From contig CALNZV010000004.1 in assembly GCA_942491115.1 (NCBI GenBank), positions 62,001 through 126,000 on the forward strand: DNA of 64,000 nucleotides, in the 5' to 3' direction. How positions within the stretch are numbered: position 1 is the stretch's first letter; the number at the start of each line of letters is the position of its first letter. Positions 27,493 to 35,946 of the stretch are shown piece by piece. The DNA comes from CALNZV01 sp942491115 (lineage in GTDB: Bacteria > Desulfobacterota > Desulfobacteria > Desulfobacterales > UBA5852). Both the position numbers and the translations under genes were made by a program. A model generated the notes under the pieces. That model was not told the origin of the DNA and did no database searches. It worked only from the letters and a program-made list of their open reading frames with translations.

Positions 27493-28485
27493 ATGACATC
27501 ATCTAAGCAGGAGAGGATTCGCCGGTTTTACGAGCGGTTTGACGGGGTCGACCAGGTGTTGATCCTCATCAATGCGGATCCCGATGCCATTGCCAGCGCC
27601 ATGGCTGTCAAACGGCTGCTGTGGCGTAAGGTGGCCGGTATCACCATCGCCCATATCAACGTCATCCAACGGCCTGACAACCTGACGATGGTTCGGCTGC
27701 TGGGCGTCAACATGGTCCATATCCATGAGATCGTCGACGGATCCTTTACCAAGTTTATACTCGTGGATTCCCAACCCTGCCATCACGAAGACTTTCAGAA
27801 ATACCGATTCGACGTGGTGATCGATCACCACCCCGATACCTCCCCGGATGCCGGTTTCAAAGACATACGTCCGCGATATGGCGCCACGGCCAGTATCATG
27901 ACGGAATATCTGAGAGCGGCCCGGATAAAGCCCTCCGGGAAACTGGCTGCCGGGCTTTTTTATGCCATCAAAACCGATACGTCGGACTTTGAACGGGAAA
28001 CCCAGATCGAAGACCTAACCGCATTTCAATTCCTGTTTCGCCACGCCAACATTCCCCTGGCCCGCCGGATTGAGCAGGCGGACTTGAAAATGGAGTTTCT
28101 CAAATATTTTCGAAAGGCCATTGAAAATCGCCGATTCCGCAAGGGGTGGATGTTCGTCCATTTAGGGATAGTCGACAACCCGGACGTCCTGGTGCTGATC
28201 GCTGATTTTTTCCTCCGGATCGACACCGTACATTGGACGGTCATTTCCGGGGTCTGTCAGCGTAAAATGGTGGTCATCATGAGAAACGACGGTATCCGGA
28301 AAAATGCTGGAAAAGTGGCCAAGGAAAGTTTCGGGCCCTTGGGCTCGGCAGGGGGACACCGCTCCATGGCCAGAGCTGAAATCCCAATGGCGGAGCTTTC
28401 AGGCACTGTTGACGCCAGGGTCCCGAAGAAGGTCCTCAATTGGATCATCGGCCGGATCCAGAGAAAGGCGGGTGTTTCCAAATGA
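27493..28485 (+). CDS. DHH/DHHA1 family phosphoesterase (NrnA-like)
   Basis: A 330-residue phosphoesterase. The N-terminal DHH domain has VLILINADPDAIASAMAV, then FILVDSQP and VVIDHHPD (the DHH motif). The C-terminal DHHA1 domain carries GSAGGHRSMARAEIP, the substrate-binding GGxH loop. Relatives degrade short oligonucleotides or cyclic-dinucleotide products (pApA, pGpG). The ATG of the next gene overlaps its stop by four bases, so the two are translationally coupled. Confidence 0.9.
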   Translation: MTSSKQERIRRFYERFDGVDQVLILINADPDAIASAMAVKRLLWRKVAGITIAHINVIQRPDNLTMVRLLGVNMVHIHEIVDGSFTKFILVDSQPCHHEDFQKYRFDVVIDHHPDTSPDAGFKDIRPRYGATASIMTEYLRAARIKPSGKLAAGLFYAIKTDTSDFERETQIEDLTAFQFLFRHANIPLARRIEQADLKMEFLKYFRKAIENRRFRKGWMFVHLGIVDNPDVLVLIADFFLRIDTVHWTVISGVCQRKMVVIMRNDGIRKNAGKVAKESFGPLGSAGGHRSMARAEIPMAELSGTVDARVPKKVLNWIIGRIQRKAGVSK

Positions 28486-29252
28486 CATTTCCCATGACGG
28501 TGACGATATTGGGATCCGGAACCTGCGTACCCTCTCTGACGCGCAGTGCCAGCGCGGTTCTGGTGGAAGCCGGATCGGCTAAAATACTGATAGACATTGG
28601 TCCGGGAACCATTCGCCGGCTCCTTGAGGCCGGGCACCAGATCGACGAATTGACCCACCTGTTCATCACCCATTTTCATCCCGATCATACCTCCGAGCTC
28701 GTCCCGTTGCTCTTTGCCAGCAAATACCCGGAGGAACTTAGGCGGCGCTCTCCGCTGACCCTGGTTGCCGGCCCCGGCTTTCAAGGGTTCTACAGCGCTC
28801 TTTGCCGGGTTTATGGTCAGTGGATCGACCTGGGCCCGGATGTCATTCACATCGAGGAGATCCCCGGCGGTGTCAAACGTTTTGCCGATTTTACCCTTGT
28901 AACGGGACCCGTTGACCATAATCCGGAAAGCGTGGGCTTTCGGGTCGAGGACCCGGCGGGGCGATCCCTGGTTTACTCCGGAGATACGGATGTGTCCGAC
29001 GGACTCGTGGCCTTGGCCCATAAGGCGACCCTCTTCATTTGCGAGTGTGCCCATCCGGACCCCATAAAGATGCCCGGGCACCTCACCCCATCCCTTGCCG
29101 GCAGGATGGCCGCATCGGCAGGCGTCGATCGACTGGTGTTGACTCATTTTTATCCGGACTGCGAGGGCGAGGACCTGGCGGCGGGCTGCCGCCGGCATTT
29201 CCAGGGACCCGTCATTGTGGCCGAGGATCTCATGACGTTGACCGTCGACTGA
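28482..29252 (+). CDS. MBL-fold metallohydrolase, RNase Z-like
   Basis: A 256-residue protein with an N-terminal LGSGTCVPS strand-loop, the metal motif ITHFHPDHTSEL (HxHxDH), YSGDTDVS and LTHFYPDC near the end. The organisation resembles the RNase Z/ElaC and arylsulfatase-like groups without the tRNase Z arm, so the substrate is uncertain. It starts inside the stop of the DHH phosphoesterase gene (ATGA), pointing to a joint role, perhaps in nucleotide or RNA turnover (inferred). Confidence 0.87.
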   Translation: MTFPMTVTILGSGTCVPSLTRSASAVLVEAGSAKILIDIGPGTIRRLLEAGHQIDELTHLFITHFHPDHTSELVPLLFASKYPEELRRRSPLTLVAGPGFQGFYSALCRVYGQWIDLGPDVIHIEEIPGGVKRFADFTLVTGPVDHNPESVGFRVEDPAGRSLVYSGDTDVSDGLVALAHKATLFICECAHPDPIKMPGHLTPSLAGRMAASAGVDRLVLTHFYPDCEGEDLAAGCRRHFQGPVIVAEDLMTLTVD

Positions 29253-29294
29253 TTTTTTGGGCGGCGGATCGACACCCCCTGGAAAGGGGAGGGA

Positions 29295-29966
29295 ATGGAG
29301 TACTACCCGGTAAATCTTGACATCCGTGATCGATTGTGTCTGGTGGTGGGCGGCGGTGCCGTTGGTCAACGAAAAACCGAACGACTCATTCACTGTGGTG
29401 CCAGGGTGCACGTCATCAGCCCCAAGACCACCAACGCACTCGAGCGAATGGCGGCGGCGGGAGATCAGCTGACGATTTCCCTGAGACCTTTCAGGGAGTC
29501 CGACCTCGACGGTGTTTTTCTGGTCTTCTGCTCAACGGATGATCCCGACACCAACCGGTGGGTGAGCGAGGCGGCCGAGAGCCGCGGGTTGCTGTGCAAT
29601 GTGGCGGACATGCCCGACCGGAGCCGGTTCATAGTGCCGTCTGTGGTCCAGCGGGGAGATTTGATTCTGACCGTGTCTACTTCAGGCAAAAGCCCGGCCG
29701 TCGCCAGGTCCCTCCGAAAAGAACTGGAAGACCGGTTCGGGGAGGAGTATGCTGGCCTGCTATCCTTGATGGGAGCGATTCGCCAACAGTTACTGGGTCA
29801 GGGCCACGACCCCGATGGGCACCGGAAGCTTTTTCGGCGTCTGCTCGACGGCGGACTGCTTGAGCGGGTAAAAAGGGGGGACAGAGCGGATATCGAGGCG
29901 TTTCTCGGACGCGTATTGGGGGACGGCTTCGACCCCCACGCCCTTCTGAACGCCCTCGATGCATAA
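29295..29966 (+). CDS. precorrin-2 dehydrogenase / sirohydrochlorin ferrochelatase-type (CysG N-terminal like)
   Basis: A 223-residue NAD-dependent enzyme converting precorrin-2 to sirohydrochlorin on the way to sirohaem and haem d1-like tetrapyrroles. It shows the Rossmann stretch LCLVVGGGAVGQRKTERLI, then FCSTDDPDTNRWVSEAA and CNVADMPDRSRFIVPSVVQRG, and the siroheme-synthase segment STSGKSPAVARSLR. Sirohaem is essential for dissimilatory sulfite reductase. It is followed by ccsA and hemA on the same strand, the usual haem cluster of Desulfobacterota. Confidence 0.94.
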   Translation: MEYYPVNLDIRDRLCLVVGGGAVGQRKTERLIHCGARVHVISPKTTNALERMAAAGDQLTISLRPFRESDLDGVFLVFCSTDDPDTNRWVSEAAESRGLLCNVADMPDRSRFIVPSVVQRGDLILTVSTSGKSPAVARSLRKELEDRFGEEYAGLLSLMGAIRQQLLGQGHDPDGHRKLFRRLLDGGLLERVKRGDRADIEAFLGRVLGDGFDPHALLNALDA

Positions 29967-30081
29967 CCGTTTGTCGTCAACAAGGACATGCCGACCGGAT
30001 GACCCTTCCCGGAATCCGGTGCACCTGCCTCCTTGTGAGGCCTGATCCGTCAAAGGGACCGCAATTCACTGGGGGCATATT

Positions 30082-30909
30082 TTGGATTGGATGAAACCGG
30101 TCATCAGCGCAACGACAATCATCTATCTGGCCAGCACGGTCAGTTATTTGCTCTATTTGATATTCCAAAAGCCCATAGCTCATCGAATCGGCCTATGGAT
30201 GCTTGCCGGGGGCTTCTTTTTTCATACGGTGCTGATTGTGGGCGGCGGCGTCCACTCCGGGCAAATGCCCGTCAAGAATCTCCATGAGACCTTGATGTTC
30301 GCTGGCTGGGTGTTGATCGGGGTGTTTCTCGGTTTTCATCTTAAATTTCAGCTGAGGGTCTTGGGTATCTTTGCCGCCCCCCTGGCCTTCTTCACCATGG
30401 CGGCTGCGGCCCTGACGCCCTCCGCCCCCCGGCCGGACATGGAACTGTTCAACAGCGCCTGGCTGATCAGTCACGTGGTGTTCATTTTCGTCGGCGATGC
30501 ATTTCTCGCCCTGGCATGCGGAATCGGGATTCTCTACCTGATTCAGGAACGGGATATCAAATCCAAGCGACCCGGTTTCTTTTTTCGCCGGTTGCCATCA
30601 CTCGAAATGCTCGATAACGGAGGATACATCTGCATTGCGTCAGGATTCGTTCTGCTAACATTGGGGCTCATTACCGGTATCGTCTATGCGAAAACCGTGT
30701 GGGGGCGGTTTTGGAGCTGGGACCCCAAAGAGGTCTGGTCGGGGATTACATGGCTGTTGTATGCAGCGCTCATTCACGGGCGGCTGGCAGTGGGCTGGCG
30801 TGGTCGCAAATCGGCTGTGATGGCGATCGTCGGTTTTGCGGCGACGGTTTTCACGTTTTTGGGGGTCAACCTCCTGATGTCGGGGCACCATGGGGAATTT
30901 ACGCGGTAG
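30082..30909 (+). CDS. ccsA: cytochrome c biogenesis protein CcsA/CcsB-type haem handling protein
   Basis: A polytopic membrane protein of 275 residues with about eight hydrophobic segments and the tryptophan-rich WGRFWSWDPKEVWSG motif that binds haem. Conserved histidines occur before and after this motif. It probably delivers haem for cytochrome c maturation or stabilises HemA, as HemX relatives do. The start is TTG 30082, with GGGGG upstream, or ATG 30091. It lies between precorrin-2 dehydrogenase and hemA and overlaps the open frame leading into hemA. Confidence 0.9.
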   Translation: MDWMKPVISATTIIYLASTVSYLLYLIFQKPIAHRIGLWMLAGGFFFHTVLIVGGGVHSGQMPVKNLHETLMFAGWVLIGVFLGFHLKFQLRVLGIFAAPLAFFTMAAAALTPSAPRPDMELFNSAWLISHVVFIFVGDAFLALACGIGILYLIQERDIKSKRPGFFFRRLPSLEMLDNGGYICIASGFVLLTLGLITGIVYAKTVWGRFWSWDPKEVWSGITWLLYAALIHGRLAVGWRGRKSAVMAIVGFAATVFTFLGVNLLMSGHHGEFTR

Positions 30910-30955
30910 CAACATAGTGAATCGAGCCGGCATCCCGAAGAACAGCGGTTCAGCG

Positions 30956-32227
30956 ATGCGGGAGATTCTGCTGGTCGGACTGAATCACAAGACCGCACCC
31001 GTCGAAGTCCGGGAATGTTTGGGGGTTGTCGGAGAGGACTTGGACAGCGCCCTCGATGCCCTCAACGATATCCCCTGCGTCCGGGAGGCCGTGTTGGTCT
31101 CCACCTGCAACCGGGTGGAGATCTCTGTGGTCGTGGACGATGTCGACTGCGCGATCAACGATTTGGTGGGATTTCTTGGGGACTTCAATCGGATCCCGGT
31201 TGAGCAGTTCAGGGGCAACCTGTATATCTTCAAAGGGGACGATGCGGTTCGCCACATTTTCCGGGTGGCGGCGAGCCTGGATTCAATGGTAGTGGGGGAG
31301 CCCCAGATTCTCGGACAGATCAAGGACGCTTACCGACGGGCATCCCAACGGAAAACCGCCGGGGTGATCCTCAATCGATTGCTCCACAAAGCCTTCTTCG
31401 TGGCCAAACGCATCCGTACCGAAACCGGCATCGGGGACCATGCGGTTTCCATCAGCTATGCCGCTATCGAGCTGGCTCGAAAAATATTCGGGGACCTGTC
31501 CGGCAAGTCGGTCTTGCTGATCGGTGCCGGCGAAATGGCCGAATTGGCTGTTGACCATCTGGTCCGCCACCGGGCCAAAAGGATTCTGGTGGCGAACCGA
31601 ACCTTTGAGCGGGGCGTGGAACTGGCGACCCGATTCAAGGGTCGGGCTATCCGAATGAACGAGATCGGAAGCGCCCTGGAGGAAGTGGACATCATTATCA
31701 GTTCCACAGGGTCTCCGGATTATGTGCTCCGGCGAGATGAGGTGAAAAAAGCCCTCAAGAGCCGGCGCAACCGGTCGATTTTTTTTATCGACATTGCCGT
31801 TCCCAGAGACATCGATCCGCTGATCAACCGGCTGGACAATACCTACGTCTACGACATCGACGACCTCAAAAACGTCGTGGAGGAGAATGTGGAGGATCGG
31901 CAGCGGGCCGCCCATCAGAGTGAGCGAATCGTTGAGGAAGCGGTTATTCGCTTTCGTCACTGGTACGGGAGTCTGGATGTCGTTCCGACCATTGTGGCTC
32001 TTCGGCAAAAATGCGAAGCCATCATCCGGAACGAGGCCGAACGGACGTTGAACAACTTGGGCCTTGGGGACTCTGCGGAAGGGCAGTCGTCCATGGAGCG
32101 GATGGTTCAGGCCCTCGTCAACAAAATTCTCCACGAACCCACCGTTTTCCTCAAGGGCGAAGGGTGCCACGGCGACAAGGCCCAGTACCTGGACACCGCC
32201 AGAAAGCTTTTCGGGTTGGATGACTGA
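30956..32227 (+). CDS. hemA: glutamyl-tRNA reductase
   Basis: A 423-residue NADPH-dependent enzyme that converts Glu-tRNA to glutamate-1-semialdehyde, the first step of C5 tetrapyrrole synthesis. It has LVGLNHKTAPVEVRE, the catalytic cysteine in VLVSTCNRVEI, VVGEPQILGQIKDAY, the NADPH site LLIGAGEMAELAV and a C-terminal dimerisation helix. ATG 30956 is the start; the open frame reaches into ccsA. In related genomes hemC or other haem genes often follow; here an IS110/IS1111-type element begins about 70 bases after the stop. Confidence 0.96.
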   Translation: MREILLVGLNHKTAPVEVRECLGVVGEDLDSALDALNDIPCVREAVLVSTCNRVEISVVVDDVDCAINDLVGFLGDFNRIPVEQFRGNLYIFKGDDAVRHIFRVAASLDSMVVGEPQILGQIKDAYRRASQRKTAGVILNRLLHKAFFVAKRIRTETGIGDHAVSISYAAIELARKIFGDLSGKSVLLIGAGEMAELAVDHLVRHRAKRILVANRTFERGVELATRFKGRAIRMNEIGSALEEVDIIISSTGSPDYVLRRDEVKKALKSRRNRSIFFIDIAVPRDIDPLINRLDNTYVYDIDDLKNVVEENVEDRQRAAHQSERIVEEAVIRFRHWYGSLDVVPTIVALRQKCEAIIRNEAERTLNNLGLGDSAEGQSSMERMVQALVNKILHEPTVFLKGEGCHGDKAQYLDTARKLFGLDD

Positions 32228-32299
32228 CCCGCGACATTGGGTCGCAATGCCCCACTGCCTCCCCTCACGCGCCCCCCACCGATTTCCCGTTTAGACATA

Positions 32300-32307
32300 A
32301 TGGTTGC
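32300..32307 (+). repeat. left subterminal inverted repeat of the IS element
   Basis: ATGGTTGC, exact reverse complement of 33772-33779. Confidence 0.6.
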
Positions 32308-32317
32308 CTAAAAAAGA

Positions 32318-32390
32318 GACCTGCCCCTTGCAAACGTGGGTTAGGATAAGTTTAACCACTAACCCCAGAGCCACACCAAGGAGGCAGGTC
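32318..32390 (+). promoter_or_regulatory. 5' leader hairpin sequestering the transposase ribosome site
   Basis: GACCTGCC (32318-32325) pairs with GGCAGGTC (32383-32390) and CTTG (32327-32330) with CAAG (32377-32380); an inner GGGTTAG/CTAACCC stem covers 32338-32344 and 32359-32365. The Shine-Dalgarno AAGGAGG at about 32378-32384 lies inside the outer stem, so translation should be low, especially on read-through transcripts from hemA. Confidence 0.65.
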
Positions 32391-33503
32391 ATGAAAGATT
32401 TTGTAGAATTTATCGGTTTGGATGTCCATAAGAAATCAATTTCCGTCGCTATCGCCTCCCAAGGGCGTGAGACCCCGGTTCGATACTACGGCAAGATACC
32501 GAATACCTTCACAGCCCTTGATGGCCTTATTCGCAAACTCAACCGCCCGGGCAGTCAGTTGCGGTTTGTCTATGAAGCCGGCCCTTGTGGCTATGTCATC
32601 TACCGCTACCTAAAGCGAAAAGGCATAGACTGCAGCGTGGTGGCCCCATCATTGATCCCTAAAAAAAGCGGGGATCGGATCAAAAACGATCGTCGCGATG
32701 CCCGTAATCTGGCGTGCTTACACCGGGCCGGGGATCTGACAAAAGTTTATGTGCCCTGCGCCGAGGACGAGGCCATGCGCGATGTGACCCGTGGCCGGGA
32801 GGATGCACGCATCGTCTCTCGCAAGGCCAAGCAACGACTCAACAGCTTTTTGCTTCGCAACGGCTACCACTTTCCGGGTAAGACCCACTGGAGCAGGGCC
32901 TTTTTCGGGTGGCTGGCCGACATTCGCACGCCCCACGCGGCTCAGCAGATCACACTGCAGGAATATATCGATGCTGTGGCTCAAGCGCTTGAACGCGTTG
33001 ATCGGCTGACGGATCAAATCCGCATTCTTGCCACTGAATGGCGCATGGCACCGGTGGTGCAAGCGCTTCAGGCCTGCCGCGGTGTATCGTTGATTACCGC
33101 GGTGACCTTCATTGCTGAACTGGGCGATCTACAGCGTTTTGAATCCCCCCGGATGCTGATGGCCTATCTGGGACTGACCCCCTCGGAGTACTCCAGTGGC
33201 GATCGCATCCGGCGCGGGGCAATTACCAAAACAGGCAACCGCCATGTCCGGCGCGTATTGGTAGAGGCGGCCTGGTCATATCGCTTCCCGGCACGGCAAA
33301 CGCGCTATTTACTGCGGCGCCAGCGCGGACTACCTGAAGATGTCCGTCAGATCGCCTGGAAGGCTCAAGTAAGGCTGTGTACGCGCTACCGCCGCCTAAG
33401 CGCCCGGGGCAAGGAGGCGCCAACCGTCGTCACCGCCGTAGCACGTGAGTTGGTCGGCTTTTTATGGGACATCTGGCACCAGGTGCCGGTAACCGCAAAA
33501 TAA
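32391..33503 (+). CDS. IS110-family transposase (DEDD recombinase)
   Basis: A 370-residue transposase. It has the RuvC-like DEDD domain with FIGLDVHKKSISVAI, VYEAGPCGY and KNDRRDARNLACLH, and the C-terminal Transposase_20 region with GVSLITAVTFIAELGD, MLMAYLGLTPSEYSSG and TKTGNRHVRRVLVEAAW. Recombinases of this family act with an element-encoded RNA that specifies donor and target. The gene appears intact. ATG 32391 has AAGGAGG seven bases upstream. Confidence 0.92.
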   Translation: MKDFVEFIGLDVHKKSISVAIASQGRETPVRYYGKIPNTFTALDGLIRKLNRPGSQLRFVYEAGPCGYVIYRYLKRKGIDCSVVAPSLIPKKSGDRIKNDRRDARNLACLHRAGDLTKVYVPCAEDEAMRDVTRGREDARIVSRKAKQRLNSFLLRNGYHFPGKTHWSRAFFGWLADIRTPHAAQQITLQEYIDAVAQALERVDRLTDQIRILATEWRMAPVVQALQACRGVSLITAVTFIAELGDLQRFESPRMLMAYLGLTPSEYSSGDRIRRGAITKTGNRHVRRVLVEAAWSYRFPARQTRYLLRRQRGLPEDVRQIAWKAQVRLCTRYRRLSARGKEAPTVVTAVARELVGFLWDIWHQVPVTAK

Positions 33504-33771
33504 AACCGTTGTGTTTGCCTCCCGGCTCACGCCGCAGATGAGATCACGGTCAAGGAGAATCCTCGTTCGGGCTAACGGATACAGCCAGCGGCTCAACTCC
33601 CGACATTAGACAGAGGCAGCTCCACGACGATAAAAAGTCATGCGGTAACCAATCCGCGCATATCAGCATGATCGACCGTCGTGTTAATTGATCTCGTCTG
33701 TGGCGATCCGGGACGCACCATATTGCGGTAACTTTTTTAAACGGGGCAGTGGTGTTTCTTGTTGACAAAGA
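33504..33771 (+). ncRNA. candidate bridge/seek RNA region of the IS element
   Basis: About 270 bases between the transposase stop and the right inverted repeat with no supported ORF. In IS1111-type elements the guide RNA is encoded here. The assignment is from position and family only; no secondary structure or guide loop was proven. No promoter was identified. Confidence 0.4.
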
Positions 33772-33779
33772 GCAACCAT
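33772..33779 (-). repeat. right subterminal inverted repeat of the IS element
   Basis: GCAACCAT on the plus strand, reverse complement of the left repeat. Confidence 0.6.
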
Positions 33780-33785
33780 ATCAGC

Positions 33786-34132
33786 CCGGATATGTCACGT
33801 GTTGGCGGCGTTCATCGGCCAGGCATTCAAGGGCGCCGCCGACCGTTGGTACCGCAAGCCCTTGATAACGCCGCATATGGAAGCCTCCGACGCGCCCCCA
33901 GGGGGACTATTTTTGGGGGTTTTTGCCATTCCGCCGGGGGACAAACGGCTCCCGGGGCTCTGCAACCGAAACAGGCTCTAACCATCAGATATCATATATC
34001 ATTTTGACATTTAGAAAAAATGTTCATGCTAACATTCGGGTTAGCCGGCATCCGTCGAATAGACGAATTGCGACCCCGGCAGCCGCCTTCCTTAGACCGG
34101 GCGGGCGACACGAACAGAGATGGTGCGGGGCC
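33786..34132. other. intergenic flank between IS element and nth
   Basis: About 350 bases with no recognised gene. A plus-strand frame at 33799-33981 has no ribosome site and no family signature. A terminator-like hairpin at 33895-33924 is listed separately. The last 120 bases before nth are AT-rich (33990-34040). Confidence 0.4.
33895..33924 (+). terminator. terminator-like hairpin
   Basis: CCCCCA near 33895-33900 pairs with TGGGGG at 33914-33919 around a 13-base loop, followed by TTTTT. It would stop transcription leaving the IS element rightwards before the convergent nth gene. Confidence 0.5.
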
Positions 34133-34774
34133 TTACCCCGCCGTCTTGTCCGGATAAGGGCAGTATCGGCGGACGGGGCACCGGGGGCAGGCGGGTTTTC
34201 TCGCTGCGCAGATGTCCCGGCCGAAATAGATCAGATGAAGCCCGAAATCGTTCCAGGCGCCTTTGGGCACCAGTTCCATGAGGTCGCGCTCGATCTTGAC
34301 CGGATCCTTGCTGGCCGTAAATCCGAGCCGCTGACTGATGCGGGCCACATGGGTGTCCACGACGACGCCGGGGATGCCGAAGGCGGCCCCCAGAACCACA
34401 TTGGCGGTCTTTCGTCCGACCCCGGGAAGGGCGACCAGATCCTCCAGTACGTCGGGTACCGTTCCCCCATGGAGTTCCAGAAGGCACTTGGCGCAGTTTT
34501 GGATATTTTTTGCCTTGTTTTTGTAGAAACCGGTCGAATGGATGAGACCCTCGATTTCCTCGATGGGGCCATGTGCCAAGGCCTCGGGAGTGGGAAAGCG
34601 TCGAAACAGTGGCCCGGTGACTTGATTGACCTGGCGATCGGTGCACTGGGCCGAGAGAATGGTGGCCACAAGCAGTTCGAAGGGATTGGCATGGGTCAGC
34701 TGCGTCTTGACATCAGGATAGTCGCTTCTTAGGATCTTCCTGATCTTGTCCGCCCGCTGTTTCAGGGATTTCAT
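34133..34774 (-). CDS. nth: endonuclease III
   Basis: A 213-residue base-excision glycosylase/AP lyase for oxidised pyrimidines. It shows LSAQCTDRQVNQVTGPLF, the helix-hairpin-helix LPGVGRKTANVVLG with the catalytic lysine, VDTHVARISQRLG with the catalytic aspartate, and the [4Fe-4S] cluster cysteines spaced C-x6-C-x2-C-x5-C at the C-terminus (CAARKPACPRCPVRRYC). The start is ATG 34774; the frame is open to 34870. It is divergent from the PP-loop gene, with about 100 bases between them. Confidence 0.96.
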   Translation of the reverse strand: MKSLKQRADKIRKILRSDYPDVKTQLTHANPFELLVATILSAQCTDRQVNQVTGPLFRRFPTPEALAHGPIEEIEGLIHSTGFYKNKAKNIQNCAKCLLELHGGTVPDVLEDLVALPGVGRKTANVVLGAAFGIPGVVVDTHVARISQRLGFTASKDPVKIERDLMELVPKGAWNDFGLHLIYFGRDICAARKPACPRCPVRRYCPYPDKTAG

Positions 34775-34872
34775 AGGGTTTCCTAAGGGGGAGAAGTGGG
34801 CATCAATTGTGGCGGCGCTCTCTGCGTTCCGCATTATCCGATGGTTTGACCGAACGGCTTTCATACACAACT

Positions 34873-35868
34873 ATGACGCGATCCACAAGACAGGCAAGGG
34901 GCCTGGGGCTTTGTTCAGGTGGTCTCGACAGCATGCTGGCGGGTCTGCTTCTTCAACGTCAGGGAGTCGATGTGCACTGGGTTGCCTTTGAAACCCCCTT
35001 CTTTTCGTCCGAAAAAGCCCGGGCGGCCTCACTGCAAACCGGCATACCGCTCATGATCCGAAACATCACCCCGATGTATGTGGAGATGCTGAAGGCTCCC
35101 CCCGCAGGCTTCGGAAGGAACATGAATCCATGCATGGACTGCCATACCCTCATGTTCCGTGTCGCCGGTGAGATCATGCGCTCGGAAGGCTTCGACTTTC
35201 TGTTCAGCGGCGAGGTCCTGGGGCAACGGCCCATGTCCCAGACACGGCCATCCCTGCGGTATGTCGAAAAGCACTCCGGGTTGACCGGTTACATCCTGAG
35301 GCCCCTCTGTGCCAAGCGGCTGGCCGAAACCCTGCCGGAGCAGTCGGGGGTGGTGGACCGAAACCAGCTTCTGGATCTGAGCGGACGATCTCGGAAGGCC
35401 CAGATTGCTCTGGCCCGGGAATTTGGCATTACCGACTACCCGGCCCCTGCCGGAGGCTGTCTGCTCACCGATCCGGCCTATTCGAGGCGGTTAAGGGATC
35501 TTTTCGACCATGGACATCGACTTGACAGAAACGAACTGGAGCTCCTGAAGTACGGCCGTCATTTCAGACTTGAAAACGGCGTCAAGATTGTGGTCGGAAG
35601 AACCCGGAAAGACAATCAGAGGATTCTCCAGCATACCGACGCCGGTGTCGATACCGTTGTCAAAATGAGCGTGGCCCCGGGGCCGACGGTTCTCATTCCA
35701 AATCATCGGGACCCGGAAACCATCCGAAGAGCTGCGGCGATCTGCGCCGGATACAGCAAACTGGCAGACGGTATGCCGGCAGAGGTCCTTATCACCTCAC
35801 CTCGGGGCGAGGAAACCGTCACGGTTTCCCCGGTTTCTCCCGCCTCCGTGAAGCCCCTCATGATCTAA
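34873..35868 (+). CDS. PP-loop protein related to tRNA thiolation enzymes (MnmA/ThiI-like)
   Basis: 331 residues with the ATP pyrophosphatase loop GLCSGGLDSMLAGLLLQRQG at the N-terminus, followed by NPCMDCHTLMFR and a late APAGGCLLTDP with a second conserved cysteine. Members annotated as tRNA 2-thiouridylase-like occur in Desulfobacterota alongside true MnmA, and the function of this paralogue is not settled. The C-terminal half (from about residue 215) resembles a beta-rich MnmA tail. ATG 34873; divergent from nth and convergent with rlmN, separated from it by a hairpin. Confidence 0.8.
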   Translation: MTRSTRQARGLGLCSGGLDSMLAGLLLQRQGVDVHWVAFETPFFSSEKARAASLQTGIPLMIRNITPMYVEMLKAPPAGFGRNMNPCMDCHTLMFRVAGEIMRSEGFDFLFSGEVLGQRPMSQTRPSLRYVEKHSGLTGYILRPLCAKRLAETLPEQSGVVDRNQLLDLSGRSRKAQIALAREFGITDYPAPAGGCLLTDPAYSRRLRDLFDHGHRLDRNELELLKYGRHFRLENGVKIVVGRTRKDNQRILQHTDAGVDTVVKMSVAPGPTVLIPNHRDPETIRRAAAICAGYSKLADGMPAEVLITSPRGEETVTVSPVSPASVKPLMI

Positions 35869-35914
35869 CTGTAGTTGTTAATATTGTGCTGTTGTCGGAA
35901 GAACGGTGCGATAA

Positions 35915-35946
35915 GACGCACCCTCGGATCGAAGTGAGGGTGCGTC
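35915..35946. terminator. hairpin between convergent genes
   Basis: GACGCACCCTC (35915-35925) pairs perfectly with GAGGGTGCGTC (35936-35946) around a ten-base loop. Neither side has a strong T run (AGGGGGTCTTTT on the plus side), but placement between converging genes suits a two-way terminator. The right arm overlaps the end of rlmN. Confidence 0.6.

Larger units (their letters stand above)
32296..33785 (+). mobile_element. IS110/IS1111-family insertion sequence, approximate ends
   Basis: A compact element of about 1.49 kb: an 8-bp inverted repeat ATGGTTGC (left 32300-32307, right 33772-33779), one transposase gene, a structured 5' leader and about 270 noncoding bases after the gene. Subterminal inverted repeats and a long noncoding 3' end are the IS1111-subgroup pattern; IS110 proper lacks repeats and carries the noncoding part on the left. 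Exact ends are estimates. No target duplication is expected for this family. The element lies 70 bases downstream of hemA and in the same orientation. Confidence 0.75.

Noticed and set aside
28257..29411. 384-residue minus-strand ORF antisense to the MBL gene
   Set aside because: Fully overlaps DHH and MBL genes with strong family motifs; its own translation shows no recognisable domain. High GC explains long antisense frames.
31283..32170. 295-residue minus-strand ORF inside hemA
   Set aside because: Antisense shadow of a canonical HemA.
33799..33981. 60-residue plus-strand ORF downstream of the IS element
   Set aside because: No ribosome site, no family match, and it runs through a terminator-like hairpin.
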